Assembly (NCBI RefSeq): GCF_905175375.1
Contig: NZ_CAJIMS010000001.1
Coordinates: forward strand, 62,001-126,000
Direction of reading: 5' to 3'
DNA: 64,000 nucleotides
Origin: Chryseobacterium aquaeductus
GTDB lineage: Bacteria; Bacteroidota; Bacteroidia; Flavobacteriales; Weeksellaceae
Position 1 is the first letter of the stretch, and each line of letters opens with the position of its first letter. This document shows positions 17,792 to 25,869 of this stretch, piece by piece. A program made the position numbers and the translations under genes. Below the pieces are notes generated by a model. It was not told the DNA's origin, searched no databases, and saw only the letters and a list, made by a program, of their open reading frames with translations.

Positions 17792-19387
17792 ATGTCAGAT
17801 TTAATCAAAGAAATAGAGAAAAGAAAAACATTCGGAATTATCTCTCACCCCGATGCCGGAAAAACCACGCTTACAGAAAAGCTGCTTCTTTTTGGAGGTG
17901 CAATTCAGGAAGCTGGAGCCGTAAAATCGAACAAAATTAAAAAAGGAGCAACCTCCGACTTTATGGAAATCGAAAGACAGAGAGGGATTTCTGTGGCAAC
18001 TTCCGTATTGGCATTTGAATATAAAGGTTACAAAATCAATATTCTCGATACTCCGGGTCACAAAGATTTTGCTGAAGATACCTACAGAACTTTAACAGCT
18101 GTTGACTCTGTAATTGTTGTAATCGACGTTGCAAAAGGTGTTGAGGAACAGACAGAAAAATTGGTGAAGGTTTGTAGAATGAGAAACATTCCGATGTTGG
18201 TTTTCATTAATAAGCTTGACCGTGAAGGTAAAGATGCTTTCGATCTTTTGGATGAAGTTGAGCAGAAATTAGGTTTAAGAGTGGTTCCGCTTTCTCTTCC
18301 GATTGGTATGGGAGTAGATTTTCAGGGAATTTATAATATTTGGGAAAACAACATTCAGTTATTTTTAGAAGAAAAAAAGCAGAAAGTTGGTGAAGCGATT
18401 AAATTTAACGACATCAATGATTCTTCTATCGATGAAGTTATTGGTACAAAAGCTGCTCAGAATTTACGAGAAGAATTAGAATTAATACAATCTGTTTATC
18501 CGGAATTCAGCCGTGAAGAATACATGAATGGTGATCTGCAGCCTGTTTTCTTTGGATCTGCTTTAAATAATTTTGGAGTTCGTGAGTTGTTGGATGCATT
18601 TATTGAAATTGCACCGATGCCACAACCCAAAGAAAGTGAAACCCGTATGGTGAAACCTGAAGAATCTACTTTCACAGGATTTGTTTTCAAAATTCACGCA
18701 AATATGGATCCTAAACACAGAGACCGATTAGCTTTCGTGAAAATTGTTTCCGGAACATTTAAAAGAAACGAAAATTATCTGTTGGTAAGAGAAGGTAAAA
18801 AGATGAAATTCTCATCTCCGAATGCATTTTTTGCCGATAAAAAAGAAGTGGTAGACGAGAGTTTTCCGGGAGATATTGTCGGACTCCACGATACAGGAAG
18901 TTTCAGAATTGGCGATACTTTGACAGGTGGTGAAAAAATCAGTTTCAAAGGTATTCCTAGTTTCTCTCCGGAACATTTCAGATATATCAATAATAATGAT
19001 CCTTTAAAAGCTAAACAATTGGCGAAAGGTATCGATCAGTTGATGGATGAAGGTGTTGCGCAGTTGTTTACCCTTGAAATGAACAACAGAAAGATTATCG
19101 GAACAGTGGGTGCACTTCAGTACGAAGTTATCCAATATCGTTTGGAGCACGAATATGGTGCAAAATGTACCTACGAACCACTTTCTATGCACAAAGCTTG
19201 TTGGGTAGAAGCTGATGAAAAATCTGAAGAGTATAAAGAATTTGCAAGGCTGAAGCAAAGATTTTTAGCTAGAGACAAATACAACCAATTGGTATTTTTG
19301 GCAGATTCGTCATTCACGATTCACATGACGCAGGAAAAATTTCCAAATGTGAAACTTCATTTTATCAGTGAATTTAAACACGTTTAA
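17792..19387 (+). CDS. prfC: Peptide chain release factor 3
   Basis: RF3 is the GTPase that removes RF1 or RF2 from the ribosome after peptide release. The 531-residue protein has G1 HPDAGKTT (19-26), the switch segment SDFMEIERQRGISV, G3 DTPGHKDF and G4 NKLD. Domain 2 and a C-terminal domain follow, with the RF3-typical EHFRYINNNDPLKAKQ. Length and order match bacterial RF3, not EF-G. It is a single-gene unit on plus with a strong terminator 16 bases after the stop. The spacer before it ends in ATTTTTGC, a weak promoter-like match. Confidence 0.96.
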   Translation: MSDLIKEIEKRKTFGIISHPDAGKTTLTEKLLLFGGAIQEAGAVKSNKIKKGATSDFMEIERQRGISVATSVLAFEYKGYKINILDTPGHKDFAEDTYRTLTAVDSVIVVIDVAKGVEEQTEKLVKVCRMRNIPMLVFINKLDREGKDAFDLLDEVEQKLGLRVVPLSLPIGMGVDFQGIYNIWENNIQLFLEEKKQKVGEAIKFNDINDSSIDEVIGTKAAQNLREELELIQSVYPEFSREEYMNGDLQPVFFGSALNNFGVRELLDAFIEIAPMPQPKESETRMVKPEESTFTGFVFKIHANMDPKHRDRLAFVKIVSGTFKRNENYLLVREGKKMKFSSPNAFFADKKEVVDESFPGDIVGLHDTGSFRIGDTLTGGEKISFKGIPSFSPEHFRYINNNDPLKAKQLAKGIDQLMDEGVAQLFTLEMNNRKIIGTVGALQYEVIQYRLEHEYGAKCTYEPLSMHKACWVEADEKSEEYKEFARLKQRFLARDKYNQLVFLADSSFTIHMTQEKFPNVKLHFISEFKHV

Positions 19388-19402
19388 TATCTTATCAAAA
19401 AT

Positions 19403-19439
19403 AAAAAAAGGCTGTCTCAACATAAGACAGCCTTTTTTT
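19403..19439. terminator. Bidirectional Rho-independent terminator
   Basis: Stem AGGCTGTCT/AGACAGCCT with a seven-base loop, flanked by A-run and T-run. It sits between the converging prfC (plus) and CoA-transferase subunit B gene (minus). Confidence 0.9.
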
Positions 19440-19441
19440 AT

Positions 19442-20095
19442 TTAAAATTGCATTTCAGGGATTTCTCCGTCAATGATGAGATCTGCTTCTGTAGATTTGA
19501 TGATGTGTTCTACAGAAACTCCGGGAGCTCTCTCAACGAGTTTGAATCCGGCTGGAGTGACATCTAAAACCGCCAACTCAGTAACCACTTTTTTCACGCA
19601 GTTGATTCCCGTCAAAGGAAGTGTACATTTTTTAAGAATTTTACTTTCTCCGGCTTTGTTGACGTGCATCATTGCGACAATAATATTTTCAGCTGAAGCA
19701 ACCAAATCCATCGCTCCGCCCATTCCTTTCACCATTTTTCCTGGGATTTTCCAGTTGGCAATGTCTCCGTTTTCAGAAACTTCCATTGCTCCAAGAATCG
19801 TAAGATCAACTTTCTGACTTCTGATCATCCCGAAACTGAATGCAGAATCGAAAAATGAGCCACCATCCAAAATCGTAATGGTCTGCTTTCCCGCGTTGAT
19901 GACATCGGCATCTTCTTCACCTTCAAATGGAAATGGCCCCATTCCTAAAACTCCGTTTTCACTTTGGAATTCTACCGAAAGATTGTCTGGAACATAATTG
20001 GCAACCAATGTTGGAATACCTATTCCTAAATTGACATAATATCCGTCTTTTACTTCTTTGGAAATACGTTTTGCTATATCTTCTTTACTTAACAT
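19442..20095 (-). CDS. scoB: 3-oxoacid CoA-transferase subunit B
   Basis: This is the smaller subunit of the succinyl-CoA:acetoacetate-type CoA-transferase, which activates acetoacetate or related 3-oxoacids with CoA from succinyl-CoA. The 217-residue protein has the type I active-site segment SENGVLGMGP, with Glu46 as the catalytic glutamate that forms the enzyme-CoA thioester, preceded by NLGIGIPTLVANYVP. MVKGMGGAMDL and the C-terminal VVTELAVLDVTPAGF are also typical. The partner subunit lies upstream in the same direction. The 172-base gap between them holds a repeat element, which is unusual inside a two-subunit operon. Confidence 0.95.
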   Translation of the reverse strand: MLSKEDIAKRISKEVKDGYYVNLGIGIPTLVANYVPDNLSVEFQSENGVLGMGPFPFEGEEDADVINAGKQTITILDGGSFFDSAFSFGMIRSQKVDLTILGAMEVSENGDIANWKIPGKMVKGMGGAMDLVASAENIIVAMMHVNKAGESKILKKCTLPLTGINCVKKVVTELAVLDVTPAGFKLVERAPGVSVEHIIKSTEADLIIDGEIPEMQF

Positions 20096-20148
20096 ATACT
20101 TTAATTTGAAAATTTATTGATGTAGCCAACTCAAAATTGACTGTCATC

Positions 20149-20250
20149 TTTTTTTAACGCAAAGGACGCAAAGATCTTTTTTAAATTCCACACTGTTTTT
20201 AAGTTCGCAAAAGCGTTCCACTCAGCAGAGATCACAAAAGATATTGATTC
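20149..20250. repeat. About 100-base spacer repeat, copy 1
   Basis: From TTTTTTAACGCAAAGG to CACAAAAG this segment aligns with 23011-23110. The best-kept part is TTAAGTTCGCAAAAGCGTT, then CCACTCAGCAGAGATCAC, against TTAAGTTTCACAAAGGCGTT, then TCACTCAACAATGAACAC. It lies between the two CoA-transferase subunit genes, in the same orientation relative to transcription as the other copy. Confidence 0.65.
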
Positions 20251-20267
20251 CTTTTTGTAGATAAGTT

Positions 20268-20969
20268 TTATATTTTCTTTCTAACAGTTCTTTGTTCGAT
20301 TCTTTTTTCAAATGTTTCTCCCTGAAAGATTCTTTGGATCATAATTCCCGGAATGTGAATTTGGTTAGGATCTAATTCTCCCGGAGCTACCAATTCTTCT
20401 ACTTCAGCAATGGTAATTTTTCCTGCTCCTGCCATTGGATGGTTGAAGTTTCTTGCTGAACCTTTAAAAATAAGATTTCCTGCATGATCGCCTTTCCAGG
20501 CTTTTACAATTGAATAATCTGCTTCGTAAGCGTGCTCTAATATATGTGGTTTTCCTTTGAAATTTTTCACTTCTTTTCCTTCGGCTACTTCAGTTCCGAA
20601 ACCTGCCGGTGTGTAGAAAGCCGGGATTCCTGCCTGGGCTGCTCTGCATTTTTCGGCTAAAGTTCCTTGTGGTGTCAATTCTACATCCAATTCTCCTGAA
20701 AGCATTTGTCTTTCAAATTCTGCGTTTTCTCCGACATAAGAAGAAATCATTTTCTTGATTTGCTTTTTCTGCAACAGTAATCCCAACCCGAAATCATCAA
20801 CTCCGGCATTGTTTGATATACAGGTTAAATCTTTCACATCGCTTTCTACCAAAGCATTGATTGAATTTTCAGGAATTCCGCAAAGACCGAATCCGCCAAG
20901 CATCAGAGTCATTCCGTCTGTGATTCCTTCTATAGCTTCAGAAGCATTTTTTACTCTTTTATCTATCAT
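20268..20969 (-). CDS. scoA: 3-oxoacid CoA-transferase subunit A
   Basis: This is the larger subunit of the CoA-transferase, pairing with the 19442-20095 product. The 233-residue protein opens with [13 protein letters not shown] and the family glycine motif [11 protein letters not shown], then has [26 protein letters not shown] and a C-terminal [11 protein letters not shown]. The open frame could be read 105 residues further upstream. That extension is rich in His, Ser and Arg, runs through a structured repeat at 21064-21149 and is not seen in the family, so I start at the ATG at 20969. Likely substrates are acetoacetate and succinyl-CoA, by family. Confidence 0.94.
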   Translation of the reverse strand: MIDKRVKNASEAIEGITDGMTLMLGGFGLCGIPENSINALVESDVKDLTCISNNAGVDDFGLGLLLQKKQIKKMISSYVGENAEFERQMLSGELDVELTPQGTLAEKCRAAQAGIPAFYTPAGFGTEVAEGKEVKNFKGKPHILEHAYEADYSIVKAWKGDHAGNLIFKGSARNFNHPMAGAGKITIAEVEELVAPGELDPNQIHIPGIMIQRIFQGETFEKRIEQRTVRKKI

Positions 20970-21063
20970 TGTACTGCGTAAAATTTTGTGGTCTGAAATT
21001 ACAATTTTTTTGTGAATTGTAATGTTTTTGTAATCGTTTGATTTGAAGACCGTAGTTTTGCGT

Positions 21064-21149
21064 GAGGGATGGAAGCGATATCCTTTTTTTGTTTGGAGCG
21101 GCAAAGCTGCTGCAAACAAAAAAAGATACAGCGGACAGCCCGACCTGAG
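21064..21149. repeat. Structured repeat (hairpin with conserved flanks), copy 1
   Basis: The inner stem is a T-run plus GTTTG (21084-21095) pairing with CAAAC plus an A-run (21113-21124). The flanks GAAGCG..ATCC on the left and GATACAGCGGA.AGC on the right match copy 2 at 55178-55270, and GAGGG outside on the left faces GCCCG on the right. It lies in the 443-base gap between the scoA start and rplS. The rest of the gap holds the rplS promoter and no gene. Confidence 0.7.
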
Positions 21150-21311
21150 TGAGGAAATGGAGCGCAGCGGAATGACCGAGTGAGGGGCATGCCATGATTG
21201 AGTGAGAGCGTTGGAGGGTTTTTGGGTTGGAGGATTGAAGATGCGATTTACTTTGGAGGAGTGATGTGTTTTTAGATAAATCAAAATTCTTGAAAATTGT
21301 TTTATAAAGTG

Positions 21312-21342
21312 TTGGCTAACAGAAAAATTTATTTTATTTTTG
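21312..21342 (+). promoter_or_regulatory. Bacteroidetes-type promoter of rplS
   Basis: TTG at 21312-21314, a 20-base spacer and TATTTTTG at 21335-21342 match the flavobacterial consensus TTG-N19/20-TAnnTTTG. Transcription should start near 21348. Confidence 0.75.
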
Positions 21343-21347
21343 CAATC

Positions 21348-21412
21348 TGTTATTCAACCTCTGACGAAGTCCGTGAAAGTTGCTTAGCTTAACACTTTTT
21401 ATTTTATTAATA
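21348..21412 (+). promoter_or_regulatory. Candidate ribosomal protein L19 leader
   Basis: About 65 bases of likely 5' leader between the promoter and rplS contain short inverted segments (GAC.GAAGTC, AAGTTGCTTAGCTT) and a T-rich end before the ATG. Ribosomal-protein leaders before rplS have been described in Flavobacteria, as far as I recall. Whether this one binds L19 is inference. Confidence 0.4.
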
Positions 21413-21769
21413 ATGGATTTATTAAAGTACGTACAAGACAAGTACATTACAAAAAAAGAATTCCCAGAATTCAAAGCAGGTGATACAATCACTGTGTATT
21501 ACGAGATTAAGGAAGGTCAAAAAACAAGAACTCAGTTCTTCAAAGGAACTGTAATCCAATTAAGAGGAACAGGTTCTACAAAGACTTTTACAATCAGAAA
21601 AATGAGTGGTGATGTAGGTGTAGAGAGAGTTTTCCCTATCAACATGCCAGCTCTTCAAAAAATCGAAGTTGACAGAAGAGGTAAAGTTAGAAGATCTAGA
21701 ATTTACTACTTCAGAGATCTTAGAGGTAAGAAAGCAAGAATTAAAGACGCTGCTTACAAAAAGAAATAA
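21413..21769 (+). CDS. rplS: 50S ribosomal protein L19
   Basis: L19 sits at the 30S-50S interface of the ribosome. The 118-residue protein begins MDLLKYVQDKYITKKEFPEF, then has the L19 core GDTITVYYEIKEG, TQFFKGTVIQLRG, FTIRKMSGDVGVERVFP and the basic C-terminus VRRSRIYYFRDLRGKKARIK. The frame could start earlier at 21380, but that would add a hydrophobic stretch lying in the promoter leader. The ATG at 21413 gives the family start. It is a single-gene unit on plus with its own promoter and terminator. Confidence 0.97.
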   Translation: MDLLKYVQDKYITKKEFPEFKAGDTITVYYEIKEGQKTRTQFFKGTVIQLRGTGSTKTFTIRKMSGDVGVERVFPINMPALQKIEVDRRGKVRRSRIYYFRDLRGKKARIKDAAYKKK

Positions 21770-21791
21770 TTCAGACAACAACACATACGAA

Positions 21792-21829
21792 GAGAGACTG
21801 CTAATTTTAGCGGTCTCTTTTTATTTTAA
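21792..21829 (+). terminator. Rho-independent terminator of rplS
   Basis: Stem GAGACTGCT/AGCGGTCTC (one G-U pair) with a T-rich tail, 23 bases past the rplS stop. Confidence 0.85.
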
Positions 21830-21904
21830 TCAAATAGAAAAGTTTGTTGCAAAAAAACCGCTCTGTCGTAAAAACAAAACGGTCTTCATTAAATTATCTA
21901 ATTA

Positions 21905-22933
21905 TTACTTTTCTAAATCTGCTACAAGATCTTTCCACTCTTGCAATTCCGGAATTCCGGGTTTTCTTTTCCCGAAGAACTGAACGATGAAATCACCTTC
22001 TTTATTGAAAACCTCAATAGCGGTAACTTCGCCGTCTTCCGTTGGTTTTTTTACGATCCATGCTTCAGCGATTTTTGTCACATCCAAATGTAAATTGAAA
22101 TCAGGATCTATCACATTAAACCACTGCTGGTGCCACATCGTTTTCTTCACTTCACCAGTATGAATCTGGATAATTCCTCTGTTGCCTACAAAAATCATGA
22201 TCGGAAGATTTTTCTCCGAGGCATCTTCAAGCACATTAACCACTTTTGAAGTATCTATTTTTTTAGCATAACCTTCAGGAGCCAACCTTAAAGCCTGAGT
22301 TCTTGAAACTCCGAATTTTCTGGTCATCATAAAAAAGTCGTGCGTATCTTTCAATTCTGTCCACGCTTTTTTGAAACCTTCAACATCGATTTCTGAATCA
22401 GCTTTTTCAGCAGCTTTCGGAGCAACTGCTTCAAATTCAAAAGTTTCGTTTTGATTTTCTGCTTTGAATTGAGCAACAATCTCGTCAAATGCTTTTGAGT
22501 TGCTGTCTTTTGTTAAATATATTTTATGCAGCGCCAAACCATCTTTTCCGAAAAACTGAATACTTTTTTTATCACCTTCCACAACCGCAAAAGCAAACTT
22601 CCAGTGATTCATAAAAATTCTCAGATCAATATCTTCACCTACAAAAAGCTGTGCGTGCGGACTACTGAAATCTCCATTCAGATACGTTCCTTTTCTTTCG
22701 TGCACACATTCTTCGTTTCTTGTGAGAGCCATCACTTTTCCTAGTTTTTCTACTTCTGTTAAGATATTGGCAAATTCGGGTTTTAGAACTGTAACTTCAT
22801 TTCCTACGTTGGTCAGCAACAGTTCTGCTTCGCTCACATTCAATTGTTCAGCAGCGTTTCTAATTCTTAAATGTGGGTTTTCTTCTTTCAGAGCTTCCCA
22901 TTTTTCTTTCAGTTGGTTGATTACTATATTCAT
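21905..22933 (-). CDS. hmuS: Hemin-degrading or heme-trafficking factor (HmuS/HemS family)
   Basis: HemS-type proteins bind heme in the cytoplasm and pass on or degrade it, releasing iron. The 342-residue protein has the family's two-fold repeat: an N-terminal half (LRIRNAAEQLNVSEAELLL, ALTRNEECVHERKGTY) and a C-terminal half (MTRKFGVSRTQALRLAP, KTMWHQQWFNVIDPDFNLHL), each with the typical histidine and aromatic positions. It is the last gene of the heme locus. A 233-base spacer with a repeat separates it from hmuV, so it may have its own promoter or lower expression. Confidence 0.9.
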   Translation of the reverse strand: MNIVINQLKEKWEALKEENPHLRIRNAAEQLNVSEAELLLTNVGNEVTVLKPEFANILTEVEKLGKVMALTRNEECVHERKGTYLNGDFSSPHAQLFVGEDIDLRIFMNHWKFAFAVVEGDKKSIQFFGKDGLALHKIYLTKDSNSKAFDEIVAQFKAENQNETFEFEAVAPKAAEKADSEIDVEGFKKAWTELKDTHDFFMMTRKFGVSRTQALRLAPEGYAKKIDTSKVVNVLEDASEKNLPIMIFVGNRGIIQIHTGEVKKTMWHQQWFNVIDPDFNLHLDVTKIAEAWIVKKPTEDGEVTAIEVFNKEGDFIVQFFGKRKPGIPELQEWKDLVADLEK

Positions 22934-23010
22934 TATTTTTATTTTTTTATGGTTTAAAAATTAATTGAGGTATTTTTTAATTTGATTATTCATTAGTTAT
23001 CATAATTCAA

Positions 23011-23110
23011 TTTTTAACACAGAGTTCACCAGGTTTTTCTTATTATAACCATCTTAAGTTTCACAAAGGCGTTTCACTCAACAATGAACACTAAGGTTTT
23101 CCCATTATGA
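23011..23110. repeat. About 100-base spacer repeat, copy 2
   Basis: Aligns with 20149-20250. The conserved core is TTAAGTTTCACAAAGGCGTT followed by a CACTCA box. It lies between hmuV and hmuS, again inside a minus-strand operon. Confidence 0.65.
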
Positions 23111-23166
23111 TAGATTCGCACAATCATTACTTTTTAATTTAAATTTTTATCATCAATTGTTTTGTG

Positions 23167-23940
23167 TTATCCGAAAATAATCATCGGGTTTCCATTGACG
23201 GGATGCGGACAAATCGTACAAGGGAAATTATATGCTTTTGCAATATTTTCTGATGTAAAAACCTCTTTCGGAGTTCCATACGCTGAAACTTTTCCTGATT
23301 TCATCAATAAAATTTTGTCTGCAAACTGTGCTGCCAAATTCAGGTCATGCAACACAACTATCGCAGAATTTTCTTCCTGCGTGAATTTCTTGATGATTTC
23401 TAAAGCTTTATATTGGTGCTTTACATCAAGGTTATTCAAAGGTTCGTCTAGAAAAATCAACTTCTTCTGTATCTCATTTTCAACCTGAACCATCACTCTG
23501 GAAAGATGTACACGTTGCTTTTCGCCTCCCGACAAAGTATTGTAATCCCTTTCTTTAAGGTGGTAAATTTCGGTTTCACACAAATGTTTATTCATCGCTT
23601 CAAAGTCTTTTTTTTGGGGTTGAGAATCAAAATACGGATACCGACCCATCATCACCACATCTTTTACCTGCAAAGGAATTTCGTTAGAATTGTGCTGAGA
23701 AAACTTAGCTTTATGCTGAGATAATTCCCGCACTTCCCAATCGGAGATAGGTTTATTTTTAAATAAAATTTGCTGTTTTCCATGCTGTATTTCATTTGCC
23801 AAAACACTCAATAAACTTGATTTTCCTGCTCCGTTGGGTCCTACAATTACTAGCAACTCGCCATAATCTAATGAGACATCAACTTCATTCAGAATAATGA
23901 ATTCTCTATGTTTATAATTGATCTGATTTGCCTTTACCAT
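23167..23940 (-). CDS. hmuV: Heme ABC transporter ATP-binding protein
   Basis: This ATPase would drive heme import across the inner membrane. The 257-residue protein contains Walker A GPNGAGKSS (residues 34-42), the Q-loop region, the ABC signature LSGGEKQR, Walker B LIFLDEP and the H-loop VVLHDLNLA, all intact. It fits the FepC/HmuV subfamily. Its ATG overlaps the last base of the hmuU stop (TAATG), so the two are translationally coupled. Expression is expected to follow the iron-controlled promoter before hmuR. Confidence 0.94.
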   Translation of the reverse strand: MVKANQINYKHREFIILNEVDVSLDYGELLVIVGPNGAGKSSLLSVLANEIQHGKQQILFKNKPISDWEVRELSQHKAKFSQHNSNEIPLQVKDVVMMGRYPYFDSQPQKKDFEAMNKHLCETEIYHLKERDYNTLSGGEKQRVHLSRVMVQVENEIQKKLIFLDEPLNNLDVKHQYKALEIIKKFTQEENSAIVVLHDLNLAAQFADKILLMKSGKVSAYGTPKEVFTSENIAKAYNFPCTICPHPVNGNPMIIFG

Positions 23941-24980
23941 TAGAGTGATTTTTTAAATTTAATTAAAATAGCTATGAAAATCGGTCCGCCAATCAATGAA
24001 GTCAAAATACCAATCGGCAATTCTGAAGGTGCAACAATACTTCTGCTGATCGTATCTGCAATTAAAAGTAAAATACTTCCTAAAATTGCTGAAAGTGGTA
24101 AAATGAAAGTATAATTTGATTTAAATAAAAGCCTCAAAATATATGGTACAATAAGACCTACAAAACCAATTGTTCCTGAAAATGCCACGCAGGTTCCCAC
24201 CATTAAAGAGGTGATAATAATGATTTGTTTTTTTAATCTTTCTACATTGATTCCTAAATGCTGTGCATCTCTTTCGCCCAACATCATGGCATTCAAGGCT
24301 TTTCCTTTCGGAAGTAGAATAAAATATGAAATGATCATCACTATTACTAAAACAATGTTCTTCGTCCAGGTTGCTGCGGCTAGACTTCCCATATTCCAAA
24401 ATGTCAGATCTCTCAGCTGTTCGTCTTTTGAAATGTAAATCAAAAACCCGGTAATCGAAAACCCGATAGATGTAATGGCAACACCACTTAGCAACATCAT
24501 GACAACATTGGTTTTACCACTGCTCGTAGAAATTCTGTACACCAACATCATGGCCAACAACGCTCCTAAAAATGCTGAAATACCTGTGAGTGAAAATTGT
24601 ACCACCTCTGGAAGATATTGTTTGAAATGTCCGCCAAGAACAATGGCAATTGCCGCAAGTAACGTTGCTCCTGATGTTAAACCTATAGATTCTCCCGTTG
24701 CCAAAGGATTTTTAAACAATCCCTGCAAACTTGTTCCCGAAACTGCGAGCATACTTCCTATTAAAATCGCCATGATAATTCTGGCTGCACGAACATCCCA
24801 GATTACATATTTGTCACTTAAAGCTAAATTGTTATCACCTGAAATATACTGAGCTAAAACCTTGAATGGCGAAACTCCGTTAAAGTCATAAAATCCAATA
24901 TAAAGTGCCCCAATTGCTAAAAAAATCAACAAAAGGGCACTCATTATAAAATAGAAATATAATTTACTTTGTGCTTTCAA
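23940..24980 (-). CDS. hmuU: Heme ABC transporter permease (FecCD family)
   Basis: A polytopic permease of the BtuC/FecCD family. The 346-residue protein has about ten membrane segments and the family stretches RAARIIMAILIGSMLAVSG, LATGESIGLTSGATL, GTIGFVGLIVPYILRLL and PSELPIGILTSLIGGP. It would form the heme channel with HmuV. The frame begins with TTG at 24980, inside the last bases of hmuT (17-base overlap). An ATG at 24944 is an alternative, but it would drop the polar N-terminus common in this family. Confidence 0.93.
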   Translation of the reverse strand: MKAQSKLYFYFIMSALLLIFLAIGALYIGFYDFNGVSPFKVLAQYISGDNNLALSDKYVIWDVRAARIIMAILIGSMLAVSGTSLQGLFKNPLATGESIGLTSGATLLAAIAIVLGGHFKQYLPEVVQFSLTGISAFLGALLAMMLVYRISTSSGKTNVVMMLLSGVAITSIGFSITGFLIYISKDEQLRDLTFWNMGSLAAATWTKNIVLVIVMIISYFILLPKGKALNAMMLGERDAQHLGINVERLKKQIIIITSLMVGTCVAFSGTIGFVGLIVPYILRLLFKSNYTFILPLSAILGSILLLIADTISRSIVAPSELPIGILTSLIGGPIFIAILIKFKKSL

Positions 24981-25842
24981 TTAATAGTTTATTTAGTGCA
25001 ACTGCAGCCTCACCTAATCTTGGTCCGAAACCTGAAACCAAACCTCCGTCCATCGCAATAATCTTCTTATTCTTTCCGGCGTTGGTTTGAGAAACTCCCG
25101 GCATTTTCAAAGCGCCTTCATTTCCGCCGGCACCCTGAAGACCTGTCGAGAAGAAAAATAATACATCAGGATTTGCTTTTACCACTGCTTCCGGAGTTAA
25201 AGGTTTGAAATCTTCAAAATCGTTTACTGCATTTTCACCTCCTGCAAGATTGATTAAAGCTGCCATTGGTGTATTTTTCCCGGAAACCATCATCATATTT
25301 CCTCTAGCGTAGATGAATAATACTTTTGGTTTTTTTGCAAGAGGTTGAATTTGCTTTAAATCTGCATCAATTTTATCATTCAGCTTTTGATAATCTGTAT
25401 TTCCTACAGCTTTTGCAACATCTGCAATCAATTTCTTGGTTCCTTCCACAGAAAATTCCTGCTTGAACAATTCAGATTTAATACCTGAAGCTTTGATTTT
25501 TCCCATCAAATCCGGGCTGATATCCTTTTCCGAAGCCAAAATCAATGTTGGTGAAACTGCCATAATCGGCTCGATTGTCATTGATCTTACATGACCCAAA
25601 TCTTTAGCAGTAGCCTTAAGACTTTCAGGATAAGTGCTTGTGACATCTGTTGCCACAATTTCTTTGTTGTGACCTAATGCACTTACAATTTCTGTAATTC
25701 CACCACTTAGAGAGACGATTTTGTTGTTGGTTTTTGGAGTTTCAGAAGAAACTTCCGTCTTATTTTCTGTAGGTTTTGCTGCTTCTTTTTTGCAAGAATA
25801 CATTGCCATAAGAACAGATGCTGCAAGAATGAACTTTTTCAT
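24964..25842 (-). CDS. hmuT: Heme ABC transporter substrate-binding lipoprotein
   Basis: The periplasmic heme-binding component. The 292-residue protein has a lipoprotein signal peptide with lipobox ending at Cys17 (MAMYSC). A class III binding-protein fold follows, with VSLSGGITEIVSALGH, MTIEPIMAVSPTLILAS and a C-terminal MDGGLVSGFGPRLGEAA. The lipid anchor probably ties it to the inner membrane near the permease. A tyrosine near residue 68 (VTSTYPESL) is at the position where HmuT proteins often carry a heme ligand, which is inference. It sits between hmuY and hmuU. Confidence 0.92.
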   Translation of the reverse strand: MKKFILAASVLMAMYSCKKEAAKPTENKTEVSSETPKTNNKIVSLSGGITEIVSALGHNKEIVATDVTSTYPESLKATAKDLGHVRSMTIEPIMAVSPTLILASEKDISPDLMGKIKASGIKSELFKQEFSVEGTKKLIADVAKAVGNTDYQKLNDKIDADLKQIQPLAKKPKVLFIYARGNMMMVSGKNTPMAALINLAGGENAVNDFEDFKPLTPEAVVKANPDVLFFFSTGLQGAGGNEGALKMPGVSQTNAGKNKKIIAMDGGLVSGFGPRLGEAAVALNKLLIESTK

Positions 25843-25869
25843 GTTTTATTGATTATTTTGATTAAATTT

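Noticed and set aside
19473..19817. 114-codon plus-strand frame inside scoB
   Set aside because: Antisense shadow; no signal or domain.
20970..21284. 105-residue N-terminal extension of the CoA-transferase subunit A frame
   Set aside because: It runs through the structured repeat, has no family similarity, and the family start is the ATG at 20969.
21848..21885. Terminator for hmuS at ACCG...CGGT with T-run
   Set aside because: Stem of only four to five pairs with a long loop; too weak to call.
21669..21983. Plus-strand frame of 104 codons over the end of rplS and into hmuS
   Set aside because: Shadow frame of rplS that then crosses a terminator and the converging gene.
24475..24852. 125-codon plus-strand frame inside hmuU
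   Set aside because: Antisense shadow of a complete FecCD permease.
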